Below, piece by piece: positions 50,698-64,000 of a stretch of 64,000 nt of DNA (position 1 is its first letter; each line of letters opens with the position of its first letter). Origin of the DNA: Perca fluviatilis (lineage: Eukaryota; Chordata; Actinopteri; Perciformes; Percidae); assembly GCF_010015445.1 (NCBI RefSeq), contig NC_053114.1:19547724-19611723 (forward strand), given 5' to 3'. A program made the position numbers and the translations under genes. The notes below the pieces were generated by a model. That model ran no database searches. It was not told where the DNA came from and worked only from the letters and a program-made list of their open reading frames with translations.

Positions 50698-52411
50698 GTG
50701 CGATGAAGTCTGCATGAAGCAAAAACTAAACTTTACGATTCCGTTAAGAATAACTCAGCAACTTAACAATCTAACCCAGCAAAAATCTATGAAATTGCAT
50801 TCTGGTCAGAATTGAACCTCCGATAACTCCTCTCCATCCGACATAAAACACAAGCCAAACAAATCAAATAATCAACTCTCTTATCTTTGAAAAGCAGGTG
50901 CAGTTTAATTGCTGCCCTGCCCCTACGCAGCTCAGATTGGTGAATTTAAGGTTTAAACATTTCTTTTGAGCAGTTCAGTAGGTTGGTTACTTGATAAGGC
51001 CCCTGGATTTACTCAATGAGGTAGAAAGTTCCTGAGCAAGCAGCAGGCTTGTGGTTGTTGTTCCCAGAGGGCTGGGAAACCGTATCTGCCCTGGAGGAGC
51101 ATCCTCTTTGGTAAGCACTTCTTATCCAGGCCATCACTGCAGGCCGGGTAATATCCAGTAACTGCAGCTTTATGTGCGATCCAATACTCGGATCAATCCC
51201 TAGGACAGGAGGATTGCCACTAACCCCTAAGATCTCTTTCTCTCTTGTTTTCTCTGTCTTCTAGTGAATCTTCCCCTGCTTTGATACTGCAGCAGAAATC
51301 ATGAAGTCATTTTCAAGATGGAAACATTGCTCTATATATTACTCAATTTCACACAAAATGCCATTTTCAATAGAGGTAATAGGTCAGAATGTGTGTTGTT
51401 TTGTATCTGACCATGAATTGTTAACCATTTAAATGTCTACTTCAGACTTATTTTAGTAACATGAAGCATGGCGAAATGAAAAAAAAAAAAACATGTTGGT
51501 GTGAAAATACTACACTGTAATGTCTATGTGGAGGTGTGTGTGCATTCTGTTTGTTTTGGGAGGTGATAAAATGCATAGGTTTGTATTTCTGTATTTACAG
51601 TATGATTAAGCATGTGTGTGCACGCAGGCTTGTGTTTGAGTGTGCTCACGTTTAGAGAAAGCTAGAAAGACAGTTATAAAGAGAGATGGTGAGACTAGGA
51701 GGGAGACAGTGGGTTTGAGACTTTGTTTGAAACTTCCAATACTTTGGGGAGTATTGCCCCATATATTGTCCCGTGTGACTGAGCAGAAGAAAGATAGAGT
51801 GAAGCTAAGATATGTGGCTCTCGCAGAGCATTTCCCGCGCTCTCACTGAATATAAATGGATAGTCACTGAGATTAGTTTAACGTGCACTGCTGCTCTCAT
51901 ATAAAAATAACATTACATGCTACAAAATGGGCATTGTACATATTGTTTAGAGGTGACGCTTTCAGCTGAGATTCATCAAACAAAACCACAAAGATCTTAA
52001 GATGTGACTATGGATAACTGCAGATGCCTGTTATTTTTTTTTAAATCATTATTTAAAGGTATGTAGTATATATTCTGTCAAATAATGTCAAATAACATTT
52101 AACATTTTAGGGTGAATGGCTGACCTCATTTTTTGTTTTCATCTGATCACAAAATGATTCAGACTGATCAAAAAGAAGAAAATACTTGCGTGATACAGGT
52201 GGGATCAATATCTGCCATTAATTCCACAACAAAAATAGTCATCATAAATGATTTAACTAGAGAATCAGTTTGTCATCACAAGTAGGACGAATTAAATGAA
52301 AAATATAACCTCATTATGTGTCGTTTGTCACACTGGTATTACTGCAACCTAAAATGATTATTATTCTTTTTCCAATTAATAAAGATTTTAAAAAAGAGTT
52401 GACACTGTGAC

Positions 52412-52417
<6 letters not shown>
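50698..52417. other. Intergenic, nothing recognised
   Basis: Unique-looking sequence; A12 run near 51480. No gene or clear transposon. Confidence 0.5.

Positions 52418-52464
<47 letters not shown>
52418..52464. repeat. (AT)n microsatellite
   Basis: About 23 AT units. Confidence 0.96.
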
Positions 52465-52467
<3 letters not shown>

Positions 52468-53231
52468 ATGTAGTGAATTAAACGTGGAAAGATTTTTCTT
52501 GCAGGTAACAGAGGAAAAAAACATTTGAATTCTCCAAGACAATTGCAACTGACAAATATTTTACAACAGACACGCAGTTTAAGACTAATCAACAATAGAA
52601 GTTTCACTTACCTCGAGTAGTTTTAGGAGGGTCAAGACCCCAGAGCTGGTGTAGAACAGGAAGGTTGCGCACATCCTCTCCTTTCCACACAAACGTCAGA
52701 GGCCACGAGGCAGCTAGCGGTGCTCACAGTAACAAGCATGGGTGCTATGGAGGCGTCCAGGCGGGCTGGCAGCCGGGCTGTCGGAAGGGCTGGTCAATCA
52801 GCCCCGGCAGCAGAGACAAGGGGACAGGCACACAGGGAGAATGGCTGAGCCGGAGTGGGCTCTGCTTGAAGGCTTTTTCGCTTCTCCTTCCCTGAATGAA
52901 AGCAATCCCTAAGAGTGAATGGGTAATGAGAGACCGGCTCCTGAGATTTTAGCTTTCTTAATCATGTTCATAATTAATTCAAGAACATTGATAATTTCAT
53001 TACATTCTTTTTGTCTTATCAATAAATGATGTGCCTGCACTTTTGGTCTTGTGTATACGGGAGAGAGGGAGGAAGAGAGGGAGAGAGAGGGACAAGAGAA
53101 GTAATACTGCACTAAAAGCACAGGAGATGGAAAATGATACAAACAGGGAAGTGGTAATTATAATCTTTGACCAAGCCACTGGCAGAACAATATGAAGTCA
53201 AGTGGCTACAAATAATTAATAAGGCCTCCTG

Positions 53232-53232
<1 letters not shown>

Positions 53233-53310
<78 letters not shown>
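53233..53310. repeat. (GT)n microsatellite
   Basis: About 39 TG units, uninterrupted. A smaller (AC)n lies at 53401-53425. Confidence 0.97.
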
Positions 53311-53311
<1 letters not shown>

Positions 53312-54852
53312 TAAGGGTGAGGAGGTGTGGGGAGGGGGTGACAAATGTCTTTGTTGAACCTTATTTTATCAGTCCTCTTTTAGTAGTTGTTTTAAAAAAA
53401 AAACACACACACACACACACACACATAATACATCTATTAAACATCATTGTGTTTCGACCGACATGATGTAATACACAGTGCTGCTGTTATATATATATAC
53501 TAATACACTCACCTTTAAACAGAGGGTCTGGAGGATGCATGTCTTATAATGCCCTTCAGATCCAATAAGGGTTCAGGTTTCAGGGACATTAGTGCACTGA
53601 AGCAGTTTTTAAAAGACCACTCTCCTCCCTCTCCTCTTCATGTGTCCTCTGTCAGGTCAAGACAAGAAAAAGAGCAGACTTTTCTGACTTGTGGCATATA
53701 TAGTTTCCAGTTATTTGGCAGCAGGAATAATGGGATAATATACATTTTTAATAGTCCATCTTCAGAATATTTAATAACCCTTCACCTCTGTGCATATGTG
53801 CATGCTGTTATAGATTCTACGCTTTATCAATCGAACTTTCTGTTCAAAACTAAGCTGAAAATAGAATGAGAAGGAGGGCACAGGGAGGGAAAAATGGATG
53901 TAATTGATATCTCTGTTTCCTAAAAATACTGATAGGAAATTCCCCCCCCCTTTTTCCCCCCCCTGCCTAAACCGACAGTGAGTGATTGACCGTCCTGTCA
54001 AAGGCCTAATGTGCTACCAGAATAGTGGAGTAGGCTGTTTATTCTGATCAGACTTTCTTGATATATAATCATTAATCTATTGCAAAACAGGTGTTTAAAG
54101 CAGCATTGAGACATGTGTTGTGGGAGTTTCTCACTGAGCATCACAGCTTTTTATCAATTACCGTACATAATTCATAGATATATCTTCCGGATTTCAGTTG
54201 TGTCTAAAAATAATTGGTTGGAGAATGTTTGCATGAAATCAGGGTCATTTGACCATAAGAGCAGTGTGGTTGCACTATTGCAAGGCTATTTGATTTTGGT
54301 CACTTTATAATGGATTTCCAGCTTGTGACACAATATAATATAGATTGGTATAGCTATATGAGGCATTAGAGATTCAAGTACTTTATGTCCTATTTATTCC
54401 TTATGTGCCACAGGCCCCGTGTCTTGAGATATGACCAGCTCAACACAGAAACCTTTAATAAAATAAAAAAGTAAAGAGGGGAAAATAGAGATTTACAGCT
54501 GGCCATTTTGACAGTAGACTTGATATAAGGTGTTCATAACAAGTTTTGCATTTTATTCCTGGTCCCCTCACACACATTTTAATCATATTTTATGTGATCT
54601 ATGTATGCAGCACTCATCCTCTCTCTGTCACCCAACCTCTCCAATGTGTCCCTCTTAAACAGATTGCTACAATAGTTGTAATGATGGTCCTTCCCAGCTG
54701 TGCTGCAGGAGAGGGGAAGGGAGCAGCAGGCTATAGTATTACCATAATACCCGCTCCCTCCCTCCACCGTCCCAAGGGCCCATGTGGGGCTGCATGGGGA
54801 TGTGGGGTAACTCTGCTGTAGAGGGGACTCAACTGGCTTCTGGTCCTGCAGG

Positions 54853-54905
<53 letters not shown>
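54853..54905. repeat. (GT)n microsatellite
   Basis: About 26 GT units. The flanks (54700-54850 and 54906-55180) are repeat-free and look unique. Confidence 0.97.
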
Positions 54906-54907
<2 letters not shown>

Positions 54908-55984
54908 ACACAGGGCTGAACTTGCCTGTGGGCGATGTAATAAAAGCGCCACACACTGCTGGTAGTGATGGTGGCACTGCTGCTGCTGTAGCTGCAGAGG
55001 AGGGGATAAATATAAACCAGGCCTGCATCAAGGAGACGGCCCTCCAGTCACAGCCTGACTTACATCCTAATAATTAGGCCCCTTTCCAATAAACCAAGGA
55101 TTTGTAGCCATGCATCTATTTTACTTGTGTTTGCTACTGCAGTGGGAGAGGGATGCATGCTCTGCTGCAGTCTCTGGATAAAGGTGAGGCTTTGAGAGGA
55201 TTTCATTTCAGCAGTGTTGGAAAGTGATCAGAAACATTTACCAAATTTACTTCCTAACGTTCAAACTTCAGAATTTTTTTTTTTTTCTCTAATCAACATC
55301 TTATGGATGTTAGATTTATTTAACTATTTCATATTACTTTGTATATAATTTCTCCATTAAAGCCATTATCATAAAATCAAAATTACTGGTACTTTCCAGT
55401 TCATGCACTCATTTGAAGCATACTGTGTACATTCTGCCATTCTCACACAAACACACTCTACTGTCTCTGATAGTGGCTAATCAATAGATGAGCCTGCAGT
55501 TGCATGTTATCTTAAACCTCCTAATGTGCACTGGCTAATCTTTTTACTCTTATACTCGCTCCCCAACATGACCTCTTTCTTTGCGTTTTGTTCTCTTTTG
55601 TTACATTTGAAATACACTATTGGATATTCATTATCTACACATTATCATAAAAAATGGGTGCTTATGTCTAAATATTTTACACAGTGTTTTAAACACCACC
55701 TTCTCTAAACTAGACTGTTGGTGTCTTTATGAGTAATATACTGCAATTCCAATAATGTGAGAACCTGTTGGGCATGATACTAAAAAGTGATGTTACATGT
55801 TCTTCTCTTCTGGTATAATTGAAAATATTGTACACCATATTTGTCTTATAATTCCCTTAAATGCAATACTTCAAATAGATTTCTCACCTCTGGCTACCTG
55901 ACTGTTATTTAATTCCTATCTAAATCACATTGATGTGTGTTTGAGAATTTCTAGGAAGCACACTGGGGAAGACAGAGATAGAGA

Positions 55985-55988
<4 letters not shown>

Positions 55989-56031
<43 letters not shown>

Positions 56032-56054
56032 AGAGAGAGAGAGAGAGAGAGAGA
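55989..56054. repeat. (GA)n purine tract
   Basis: GA repeat with one GAAG interruption. Confidence 0.95.
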
Positions 56055-58380
56055 GGAGCGGGGTGGGGTGGGGTTGCAGTCTAGGCAGGGGGTATCAGGC
56101 TAATTAAAGCAAGCATTTGTCAAAGATTAGGCCTTAAACAGAAAAGGTCATCTGAGCACCAGAGCGCACTGTTTCGCTGCTGTGCTCTTAGGGCAGTCTA
56201 AACCTTTCCAGGCTAAATGGTAAAGATGCTATTTGCAAGAAGTGGGGGGAGGGGATCCAGATCCCGACCAGTGGTAAGACTGACACACGGGTCATTGGTT
56301 CTTTACTGTCCATTACACATGCTGGTCAAATCTGGCAATCGGTGTCATTTAGGGATGAAAAATAAGTGCTCGAACAAGATCAATAGAGGCAGCCGTCTGT
56401 AACAGCTGTGATTAATTGACTGTCACCAATTAATGACTGGCCTGTTGCAAAGCAATGCAATCTTAAAGGGACAATGGGACATGTCGAAAATGTGTTTTTC
56501 TTTCATTTCAGTCTGTTATTGGTTATTCCAGAGTGAGTTTTCCAGTAACAAATTCACGAACCACTTCAGTTACAATTTGCAGGTTTACTATGGCACAGTA
56601 TAAAGTGCATCTTGCGTGGCAGGTGCTCTTTGAAGTCATATGTGATATTGAGACGAATATGGGCTTGAATGAGAGCTCGTGCTGCAAAAAACATCCACGC
56701 AGGTTTTTTTTTAGTTCAATCAGAAAAGGTTACTAAAAATATTGGAATATTTCCTTGTTTGTATATACCTGCTGTTTGAAGTCTGTATAATAAATTCTCA
56801 TTTTACAGTGGTAATAAAAAGTAACATCAAATAATGTTAAGCAAACTGATACTACATTTAGCTCAACTTATTTAACTTAATCATTTTAATCATGTACCTT
56901 CACTCCAAATGCTGTCATAAAACCAATAGTGCTATGAAAAATGAGTGCGAACAAGTGGTGGTCTGTGATGCATTTAATATTCCATTGAAAACAACCAAAC
57001 AAGTACCGGTGATGTTTTCAAACTGGCATCAGTGTACAAGCTTTTTGCAGCCAGTCAATTCTAATCATATTAGATCCTGAGAAGATGTCCTGGTTTGAGA
57101 TACAATGAAGCACAGGACATGTTGGTTTAGATATGAGTAATGGCTCTGGAGGGCTAAACTGTGGTGGAGATGTAATTTAAAATATTTGTAGTGGAAATTA
57201 TGCTAATTTTAGATCACTGTATCATTATTTATAAAAATAGATCGTTTACCTGAGATGAAGGCTTGCTAAATATTACATTGCAATCTTCATTATGGGCAGG
57301 CTTGAAATGAATGAATGAATGTGCTGTTGGTGGCATTTAAGTAAGGAATTGTCATCTTGCAGTAATTTGATATTGAAATAAAAAATAAAAAACGGTCTAT
57401 AAGTATATATATATATATATGTGATACCAAAGCTAAGAAACTACTTTCTTAGGTATTGAGAGCACACTGACCTATAGAAACTAGTTTTCTAGTGATACCA
57501 ACTCAGTAAGTCTCTGTCTGCTTTAAGTTTTTTCAGAACTTTACTGTGTAAATAATAAAGAGTTTACTCGAAAAACAGCTATATTTGTTTACAAGCTAAT
57601 TTTAACCCAAATAGAAAGTATCTGTATGCTGCTGTATATCTGCGAGTATACAATTTAGTTATATTTACCACATTAAACTTTTGGAAACTCTTTATCCATT
57701 TTTAACATTTATTTTTCAGTATAATCTGTGAAATGCAAATCACACCCCAATTTCAGCATTCCTCTGGATGAAGGTAGCTTTATAGACTGTTATGGGGAAT
57801 ACAGCTGTCTTGCCCATCAAACCCATGAGTTGACTTTTGCTCTGGATGCATATCAAATGATGTACAAATTTCAGTTCCCACCTTTAATATTCATTAACAT
57901 AAAATCTGTCAATTGTGAATTAACATTTTAATTGCTTGGGGTTAGTCATCAAGTGGCCACACGCCATATATGGTCTGGAATAAATTGTTGTTGATATCAG
58001 CTATTTGAAAGTGTTGGAACATTAAAATCAGTTGAAGATGGTAAAAATAAACTTCTATGTTATTGCTCGATACTGAAAATACTTTACGGACAAATAGATA
58101 ACATACAATATATTATTCATTTTTTGTTTGATTCATCATGGAATGGACTTGCTGGCTGGGCTGATTTCATACAAAGCTATTGTTATATTTTATTTCCTAA
58201 GTTATCTGCTTCCTCATGGCTTAGTCTTCTCTTGGGCCTGATCTTCATGATTTGACATCTTCTATTTCTTTTTGTTTGGACAGTCATGCTTCATGATTTC
58301 CCACACTGATTACACTTGGGTTCTTTTCTACAGGTTCTGCCGCTGCACATCCCATGCTGCATTTCAGTTTTAAACGTTTG
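56055..58380. other. Intergenic before obi1; candidate regulatory block 56090-56460
   Basis: No gene. 56090-56460 is repeat-free and rich in homeodomain-type words (GGCTAATTAAAGC, TGATTAATTGACTG, CACCAATTAATGACTG). The rest is AT-rich with a short (AT)n near 57402. Confidence 0.4.
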
Positions 58381-58399
58381 CGAAGTACAGCCTTTTAGG

Positions 58400-58502
58400 C
58401 CTTTTTGGCTTTCCGTAGATCTGAGACTCGGCGCGCTGCGCAGCGGGGACTGGTGGGAAAGTTTGTGTGTGTGTTTGTGCGCTGTGTATTCCTTCAAAAA
58501 GC
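58400..58502 (+). promoter_or_regulatory. obi1: Probable obi1 proximal promoter/5'UTR
   Basis: A short CpG-rich stretch (CTCGGCGCGCTGCGCAGCGG, 58428-58447) sits about 60 bases before the ATG, the only such CpG cluster near. There is no TATA box. The start site is not determined. Confidence 0.35.
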
Positions 58503-61276
58503 ATGGCTCTTAACTTTCAGACATCCACCCTTCATCTGACTTTGCCGATTTCATGCCAGATATGTCTCGGAAAGGTAACGTTAACTGCTGTTTGGTTTTT
58601 AAATCGTTAAAGTACGTTAGCCGCTAAACAAAGATGATGTGTTTACACGAGATAAACTGCTGCCTTAGTAACCTTAACGTTGTTACGTTACCAGTTTACC
58701 GTAACAAGACGTTTATGAAGCGGACATTAGCTACCGTAACTAACTTAAACTTGGTTGTCTGGCGTTAATGTAACTTACTGCAAAAGTTAACCAAGAATCC
58801 GCTCGTTTTTCTGTCTGTGCAGGTCAGGCAGCCGGTCATTTGTGCCAACCACCACGTGTTCTGCTCCTCATGCATGGAAATGTGGTTAAAGAAAGCTAGC
58901 CAATGTCCCACCTGCAGAGTCCCCATCACAGCAGAGAACCCCTGCAGGGAAATCATCGGTGAGTAGCTCCATACCTACAAACGAAGGGGAAACGGACAAG
59001 GAAGTAGAGGAGGTAGCATCTGCACCATGTCACAGTTGAGTCATCGTGACATCATTTTAAAAGTTGCAGTCAAGTTCAGGCAGTTGCAATGTTCGTTTTA
59101 TCAATAGCGCAATCAACAACAAAAAATCCTGTTTTGGGATTATGAGTGAAATAAACTGCTATTGCTATTCACCCATTTGACAGCGGGTTGGACCATTATA
59201 TCCACATACTTCATAGGAAGTTGTAGACTGTATCATTTCAGTGTAGTAAACTTCAGATTCATGTTCGGCCAGTAAAACTATATATACCATATAAACTTAT
59301 CAGTGACAGTGAGTGAGTGCCAGCAAGGGTCATTTGCCAAATACTTTTAATGTAAGCGAAACATTTTGCAAACAATTTGTTATAATCAACTTTTGGAGGC
59401 TTGATCACCCAAATGCACCGTTCCTGTCTTCCTTGTTTGTGCTGGCCTGCTCATTTTGGATCACAGCATAAGACAGTAGGCTATACACTGATATGCTAAC
59501 ATGTAGCCCAGTCATAGCTAATGGGCTTCAGCCTTGGAGGCTTTGAGTCATCCACTAAAATATATCTTGCAAAAGTTAGGTGGGAGTTTTGAAAACAAAA
59601 AAAGTTAGCAGAGCTTTTATTGCTGCAGTTCTGTCTTCTGTGCAGCCTCAACTTGTAATGGATGAGTTAATTAAAAAACTAAATCTATGAGCTAGTATAA
59701 AACACCTTTTTGATGCCAGTTTGTGAATACAAGTTGAATTTTAATCAGCTGGGTCTGGTGACTGCACATAGCACCCCAGAAGTGTTCTCTTTGCACACAT
59801 TCCTATCTATTGTACCTATTGTATTGGTATCTTGCGGGCAAACAATATGCAACATGGAGCTGCTGGAAGACACATTTTTCCCTTTTGGACTCAGGCAAGC
59901 TGTTTTTATCTGCTATAGTTTTTGTGCTAAGGTAGGCTAAATATGTCCTGGCCCAATTACTGTGCTGAATGGAGATGTTATATACAATGAATTGATATTC
60001 TAATATGAATTACTTAAGTGAAGGCTACAAGGACAGGACTTAAATATGTAATAAATATTACCTCTCTGCAGGTGGATTTGGGAGTCTGAGGTACATTTAC
60101 TTTTAGTTTAAAAGGCAGCGCCTCTCATAGTTATGTTTTTGGGTAGCAACTATATTAACATAACTAATGCATTGTTGCATCTTCATCAAAGCTGAGTGAC
60201 TTGGTAACATTACTTTAATATGTGTTTTGTTGTCAAGTCTGTTTATCTGTTACTTTAATCATGTAATTCTGTTATAGGAGGCACAAATGATCACAATGAT
60301 AGTCCTTCCATGAGGAAATGTCTCAGAAAAACCAGAGGGGAACTGCTTTTGCGGGAGTATGAGGTATGGGTTTATTATGCTATGTATTTTCACAGCAATA
60401 ACAAGCAGGTTGATGCTCTTGAACAGACTTTATCAAGGGATTCATCACCAAAAAAACGCAAGCATAGACAATGAGGGGAGTTTCAATTGCAGCAGGCACC
60501 ATCCACTGATGCAGGTAGATTATATGAAGGCAATTCATTATTATTTCAGATTACAACACAGTGTTCAGCTTTTAGGTTTGTCTAAAATGAAAAACAATGT
60601 TGTAATAGTAGCAGTGCTAACTTTCCAACACTGATGACACAGGGATGCCTTTATTGTTAAAAGCTGTTTTAAGTTTCACCCTCTTCTCTCTAACAGGAGG
60701 AATTCGAAGGGCTCATCAGAGAAAACGAGGAGCTGAAAACAAAAAATCAAAGTCTGGAGTCACAACTGAAGACTGCTTTGGATCCCTGCAGTATTAATAC
60801 ACTGCTAACAGATGACAAAAAAGTTGACTCCTTTGTCCTGGAAGAATGGACCAACAAGCTGCGCGCTGCCACTGATGTTTGTGATAAAGTAAAGCAAGAC
60901 ATGGATAAGCTAAAGGAGGTACGTAACCTATAATAATCAATAAATTGTATTGACATCAACTATATTGATCGTATATTGATAACAGGGGTTTGCCATTCTG
61001 ATTCGTCATATCATATGAAGAATGAGGCAAACATTGACATTACCATCTTTCAACAGGAACAGTGATAAAGATAAGCTTACATGATGCTTCCGTCTGTGAC
61101 ATAAATACTATGCTTGGTTGAGTTTTGTTGCTACCTTTGTGGAATCCTTTGTAACATTCGGCAAATGTGTTACTTTACCATCCTTAGGCAAATAAGGCAT
61201 TACGATCTCAAAATGTTGACCTTGTACAAGAGAATATGAGATTGAAAGCAGAGGTGGCGAGCAGATCTCCTCAGAA
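58503..61276 (+). CDS. obi1: ORC ubiquitin ligase 1 (RNF219), 5' part, cut by window edge
   Basis: Exons seen: 58503-58574, 58823-58958, 60278-60363, 60697-60918, 61188-61276, all GT-AG with matching phases. They code 201 residues plus two bases of the next codon. The ATG at 58503 opens MALNFQT, like the short leader of vertebrate OBI1. The RING finger is C3HC4: C18, C21, C31, H35, C38, C41, C52, C55. It is followed by the VPITAENPC segment and a charged coiled coil (about 85-200) ending ASRSPQK, as in the human protein. OBI1 is a nuclear E3 ligase that ubiquitylates ORC3 and ORC5 and supports origin firing. The human protein is about 725 aa, and most of it (a long serine-rich C-terminal part) should lie past position 64000. 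The last donor, GTAAGT at 61277, is intact, so the gene continues and is not broken here. Confidence 0.95.
58959..60277. other. obi1 intron 2, nothing recognised
   Basis: A 1.3-kb AT-rich intron between the RING exon and the GGTNDHND exon. No transposon end or extra exon seen. Confidence 0.7.
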
Positions 61277-61313
61277 GTAAGTATCTTTCCCTCTTTCGTT
61301 TTTAAAGTGCCCA

Positions 61314-61889
61314 TATTATGCTCATTTTCAGGTTCATAATTGTATTTAGAGGTTGTACCAGAATAGGTTTACATGGTTTAATTTTCAAAAAACACCATCT
61401 TTTTGTTGTACTGCACATTGCTGCAGCTCCTCTTTTCACCCTGTGTGTTCAGGTCTCTGTTTTAGCTACAGAGTGAGACATCTCACTTCTGTACCATCTT
61501 TGTTGGCAGTCGCACATGCGCAGTAGCTAGGTAAGGATCACATCAGCTAGTCAGGTCAGTTACAAGGCAGGATTAGCCAGGAGACTTCTTCTAAACGAGG
61601 GCGCACTTCCAACTTTGCGTGGAATACCTGCAGAACAGGGACATGTAAGTAGTTCTTTTGTAGATTATGGTGAACTTTTGTGTGTTGTAGCAGTGTTTTG
61701 CCATTGAGAACGAGGTAGCATGCTAGCGGTTAGCCAACAGCTCACTCGGAGACTGAAGGCAGGAATCATTCAGAAACCCGTATCTCACTCAAAACCGCAT
61801 GGATGTTTTTTTTCCTCAAGTTTGGATGCGTGTGGAAGCACCAGAGACACAATAACACCCCAAATCCCATAATATAATATGGGCACTTT
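61314..61889 (-). mobile_element. MITE of the AAAGTGC family, copy 2, in obi1 intron 5
   Basis: A 576-bp element with 16-bp perfect inverted termini AAAGTGCCCATATTAT (61314-61329 and complement 61874-61889). The part 61430-61530 is the reverse complement of 47590-47695. No coding capacity. It starts only 37 bases after the exon 5 donor. Confidence 0.85.
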
Positions 61890-62804
61890 TACTTGCATTC
61901 GGTTAGAAAGGGACAAATGCTTCTTAGTCAATGTCATGGGTAACAGTACAGACAAAATGAACTGTGAGAGATAGTTGTAGTTGCACATTTTAGCCATTGG
62001 GAGCAGTGAGGTAATTCTGTTTCAATTCAGTGTTTCAAGTTGGAGGCAGTAACTTGCTGCTAAGGTCTCTGTCAAATCAAAAACGGTCATAAGCCACTTT
62101 CTATATTGATGTCTCAAAAGACAAAGTTAAAGCTGCGGGAGACAGAATAAAAAAAAAAAAAAAAAAGAAGCTAGAATTTTAAGTAGAGCGAGACCTCCTC
62201 CTGCAGCTCTCCCTTTCCCATCAGGCTTCATACAGTAACTCTTACGAGTACTAACCATTAATTTCATCCTGATGGCGTGCCGTTATATAGCAGCATGAGA
62301 ATGACTGTTGCGTTTTCTTTGTAAAGCCCTTTGAAATGACATACTGTACTGTGAGGCTCTAGTTGGCTACAGAACAAAACTTGAATTAGCCGCAGCCCTG
62401 AGCTAGGGTTAGTGGAAGGCTAAACTACTGGCTCGTCTACTGCACAAAGCTTCCTATCAGGCCGCCTGTGACGTGTCCTTGTTTGAATGGCAGCGGTAGA
62501 CAGTGCTGCGGCTTCAGCCTCTGGTCCTGGCTAATGCTGCCAACCGAACAAGGAGACGCCAGAAGCGGTGTGAGAGGAAACCTAAACGCACAAACGAGCA
62601 TGTGCTAGGCTAAAGGCTAACCCCAGCAGACTGACAGCAAATGTCTGCTCCCTGGACTATAAACTGGACTACATTACATAAATTGATCACGATAAAGTTT
62701 CTTATCTAATAGTTTAGCCGTGAATTAGCTGCAGCCCAGGGCCTTTGGCTACGGTAAACTAAACTTTCACCGAAGGAGGTGTGCATTGGCAGAACAGCCA
62801 ATAT

Positions 62805-62878
<74 letters not shown>

Positions 62879-64000
62879 ATGACCTGTGATTAACTAAAGT
62901 CTCCTGTGACAGCTAGATTTACTAAAGCCTGAATACAGAGCCAAGGAGGAGATGCTGAAGTCTAGTTATTCCACAGACCACTTGTATTACAATTTGCTGA
63001 GAAGTATTATAGAATTTATGAATCCTATCACAGCTTTAAGGCCGTTTTTTATTTGACTAGCACAGTTTCCATTCAAAACATGCCTGTTTGGAACGGCCCG
63101 ATTGCTTGGCCTGTGTTATGAGAGCCAATCGGCAAAAGAAAAAAGGAGAAAAGGTGGAAGGCAATGAAAATAAAGAGTTTTTGTCTTAACTACATTTTAG
63201 TGTTGTCTGTTTCGTCAACGATATTGCAATGTTGATACCACCACACTCAGCGCTTAATGACAGGGGTGCTGTCTCGTCATTATTATCGTTAATGAATTTA
63301 ACACTTCAGCAGAGGTATTCATTTTCAAACTGGCTTAGTGGCTTGACGGTTATAAAGTAACGTTAAAGTATGGATTTAATTAACGGGAGGTATTTTGCCA
63401 ACGGTAATGTTATTAGTGTTATAAGTTGGCACACTTACACAACCTAGTCTGAGTGAGACAAGGGAAGAGAGCTCTCTGTGCCTGGTCAGCTCCGAGATAA
63501 CGTTATCTTCTGCCATCCGCTTAGAAGTGGTGAATTTACAGCTCACAGCAATTAATGTACGATAAAGTGTCTGGCTTTTGTTCTAGTGTCGGCAAAAAAT
63601 AGCTTTTTAGTGAGTTTCCTCTTGGCTAAATGCTCTGAGTGAATTTAAGCTGTTTTTTTATTATGAAAGGGTATCAAAGGAAGAGCCAGTGTTATGGCAG
63701 CGCTTTTCCCCCTCAACCTTCATTGTGCGATTGTTTAGTTTCAGTCAGTCAGTTTATTAATATCCAACATCCAACGCTGTCCAAACTCTCCAAATGTCAA
63801 ACCCCAAGTTCATTGGGTTCCCAGGAAGCCAAATGTGAAGTAGATTGGACCAACGGTTCTTGAGTTATTTGAAAAAAAAACACACACAGTGGGTCCTTGA
63901 TTTATAGTTGGATATCTTGGTTTTACTTTCTTTTCAATTGCACAAGGTACATTTGCATGGTCAAGCGCATGACAATTGAAAACAATTGTGTCACTCAGCT
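61890..64000. other. obi1 intron 5, partly repeat-like
   Basis: No further obi1 exon is found, so the intron continues past the window. 62110-62700 looks like decayed interspersed repeat (A18 at 62149-62166). 63760-63870 (CCAAATGTGAAGTAGATTGG) resembles the tail of a fish repeat; these calls are from memory only. Confidence 0.5.
62807..62875. repeat. (TC)n microsatellite in obi1 intron 5
   Basis: About 34 TC units without interruption. Confidence 0.97.

Noticed and set aside
54579..55031. 150-codon minus-strand frame
   Set aside because: It runs through a (GT)n tract and has no recognisable domain outside it.

Overview
This is a window of a teleost fish genome, probably a percomorph. The evidence is two intron-rich vertebrate genes, very long (GT)n, (CT)n and (AT)n microsatellites, and a dense layer of interspersed repeats: hAT, PIF/Harbinger, LINE and tRNA-SINE fragments, several of which I recognise as common in spiny-rayed fish. 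I see no prokaryotic or plasmid features, no CRISPR array, no rRNA gene and no free-standing tRNA gene.

Layout. Bases 1-2059 are upstream sequence of the first gene, with a hAT-type MITE and a foldback element built from a palindromic 20-bp tandem repeat. Bases 2060-13421 (+) hold the complete coding region of rbm26, in 22 exons that join without a frameshift into 1008 codons; a 3'UTR with an AATAAA signal follows to about 13.97 kb. From about 14 kb to 58.4 kb is a 44-kb interval with no coding gene I can support. It holds transposon remnants, a LINE with a Harbinger MITE inside it (14.9-16.1 kb), a three-level nested hAT stack (37.25-38.28 kb), about 20 microsatellites, and unique stretches that could be conserved non-coding sequence. 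From 58503 to beyond the right edge (+) lies the 5' part of obi1 (formerly rnf219): five exons coding the RING finger and the first coiled coil. The remaining coding sequence is outside the window.

The two genes are not an operon or a pathway. RBM26 is a nuclear RNA-binding protein linked to poly(A)-tail exosome targeting, and OBI1 is an E3 ligase that ubiquitylates the origin recognition complex. They are also neighbours in human 13q31, with a large gene desert between them, so the window looks like a compact fish version of a conserved linkage. I did not find a new biological system. The most notable structures are the transposon nests, the foldback element upstream of rbm26, and the possible regulatory sequence in the intergenic desert.
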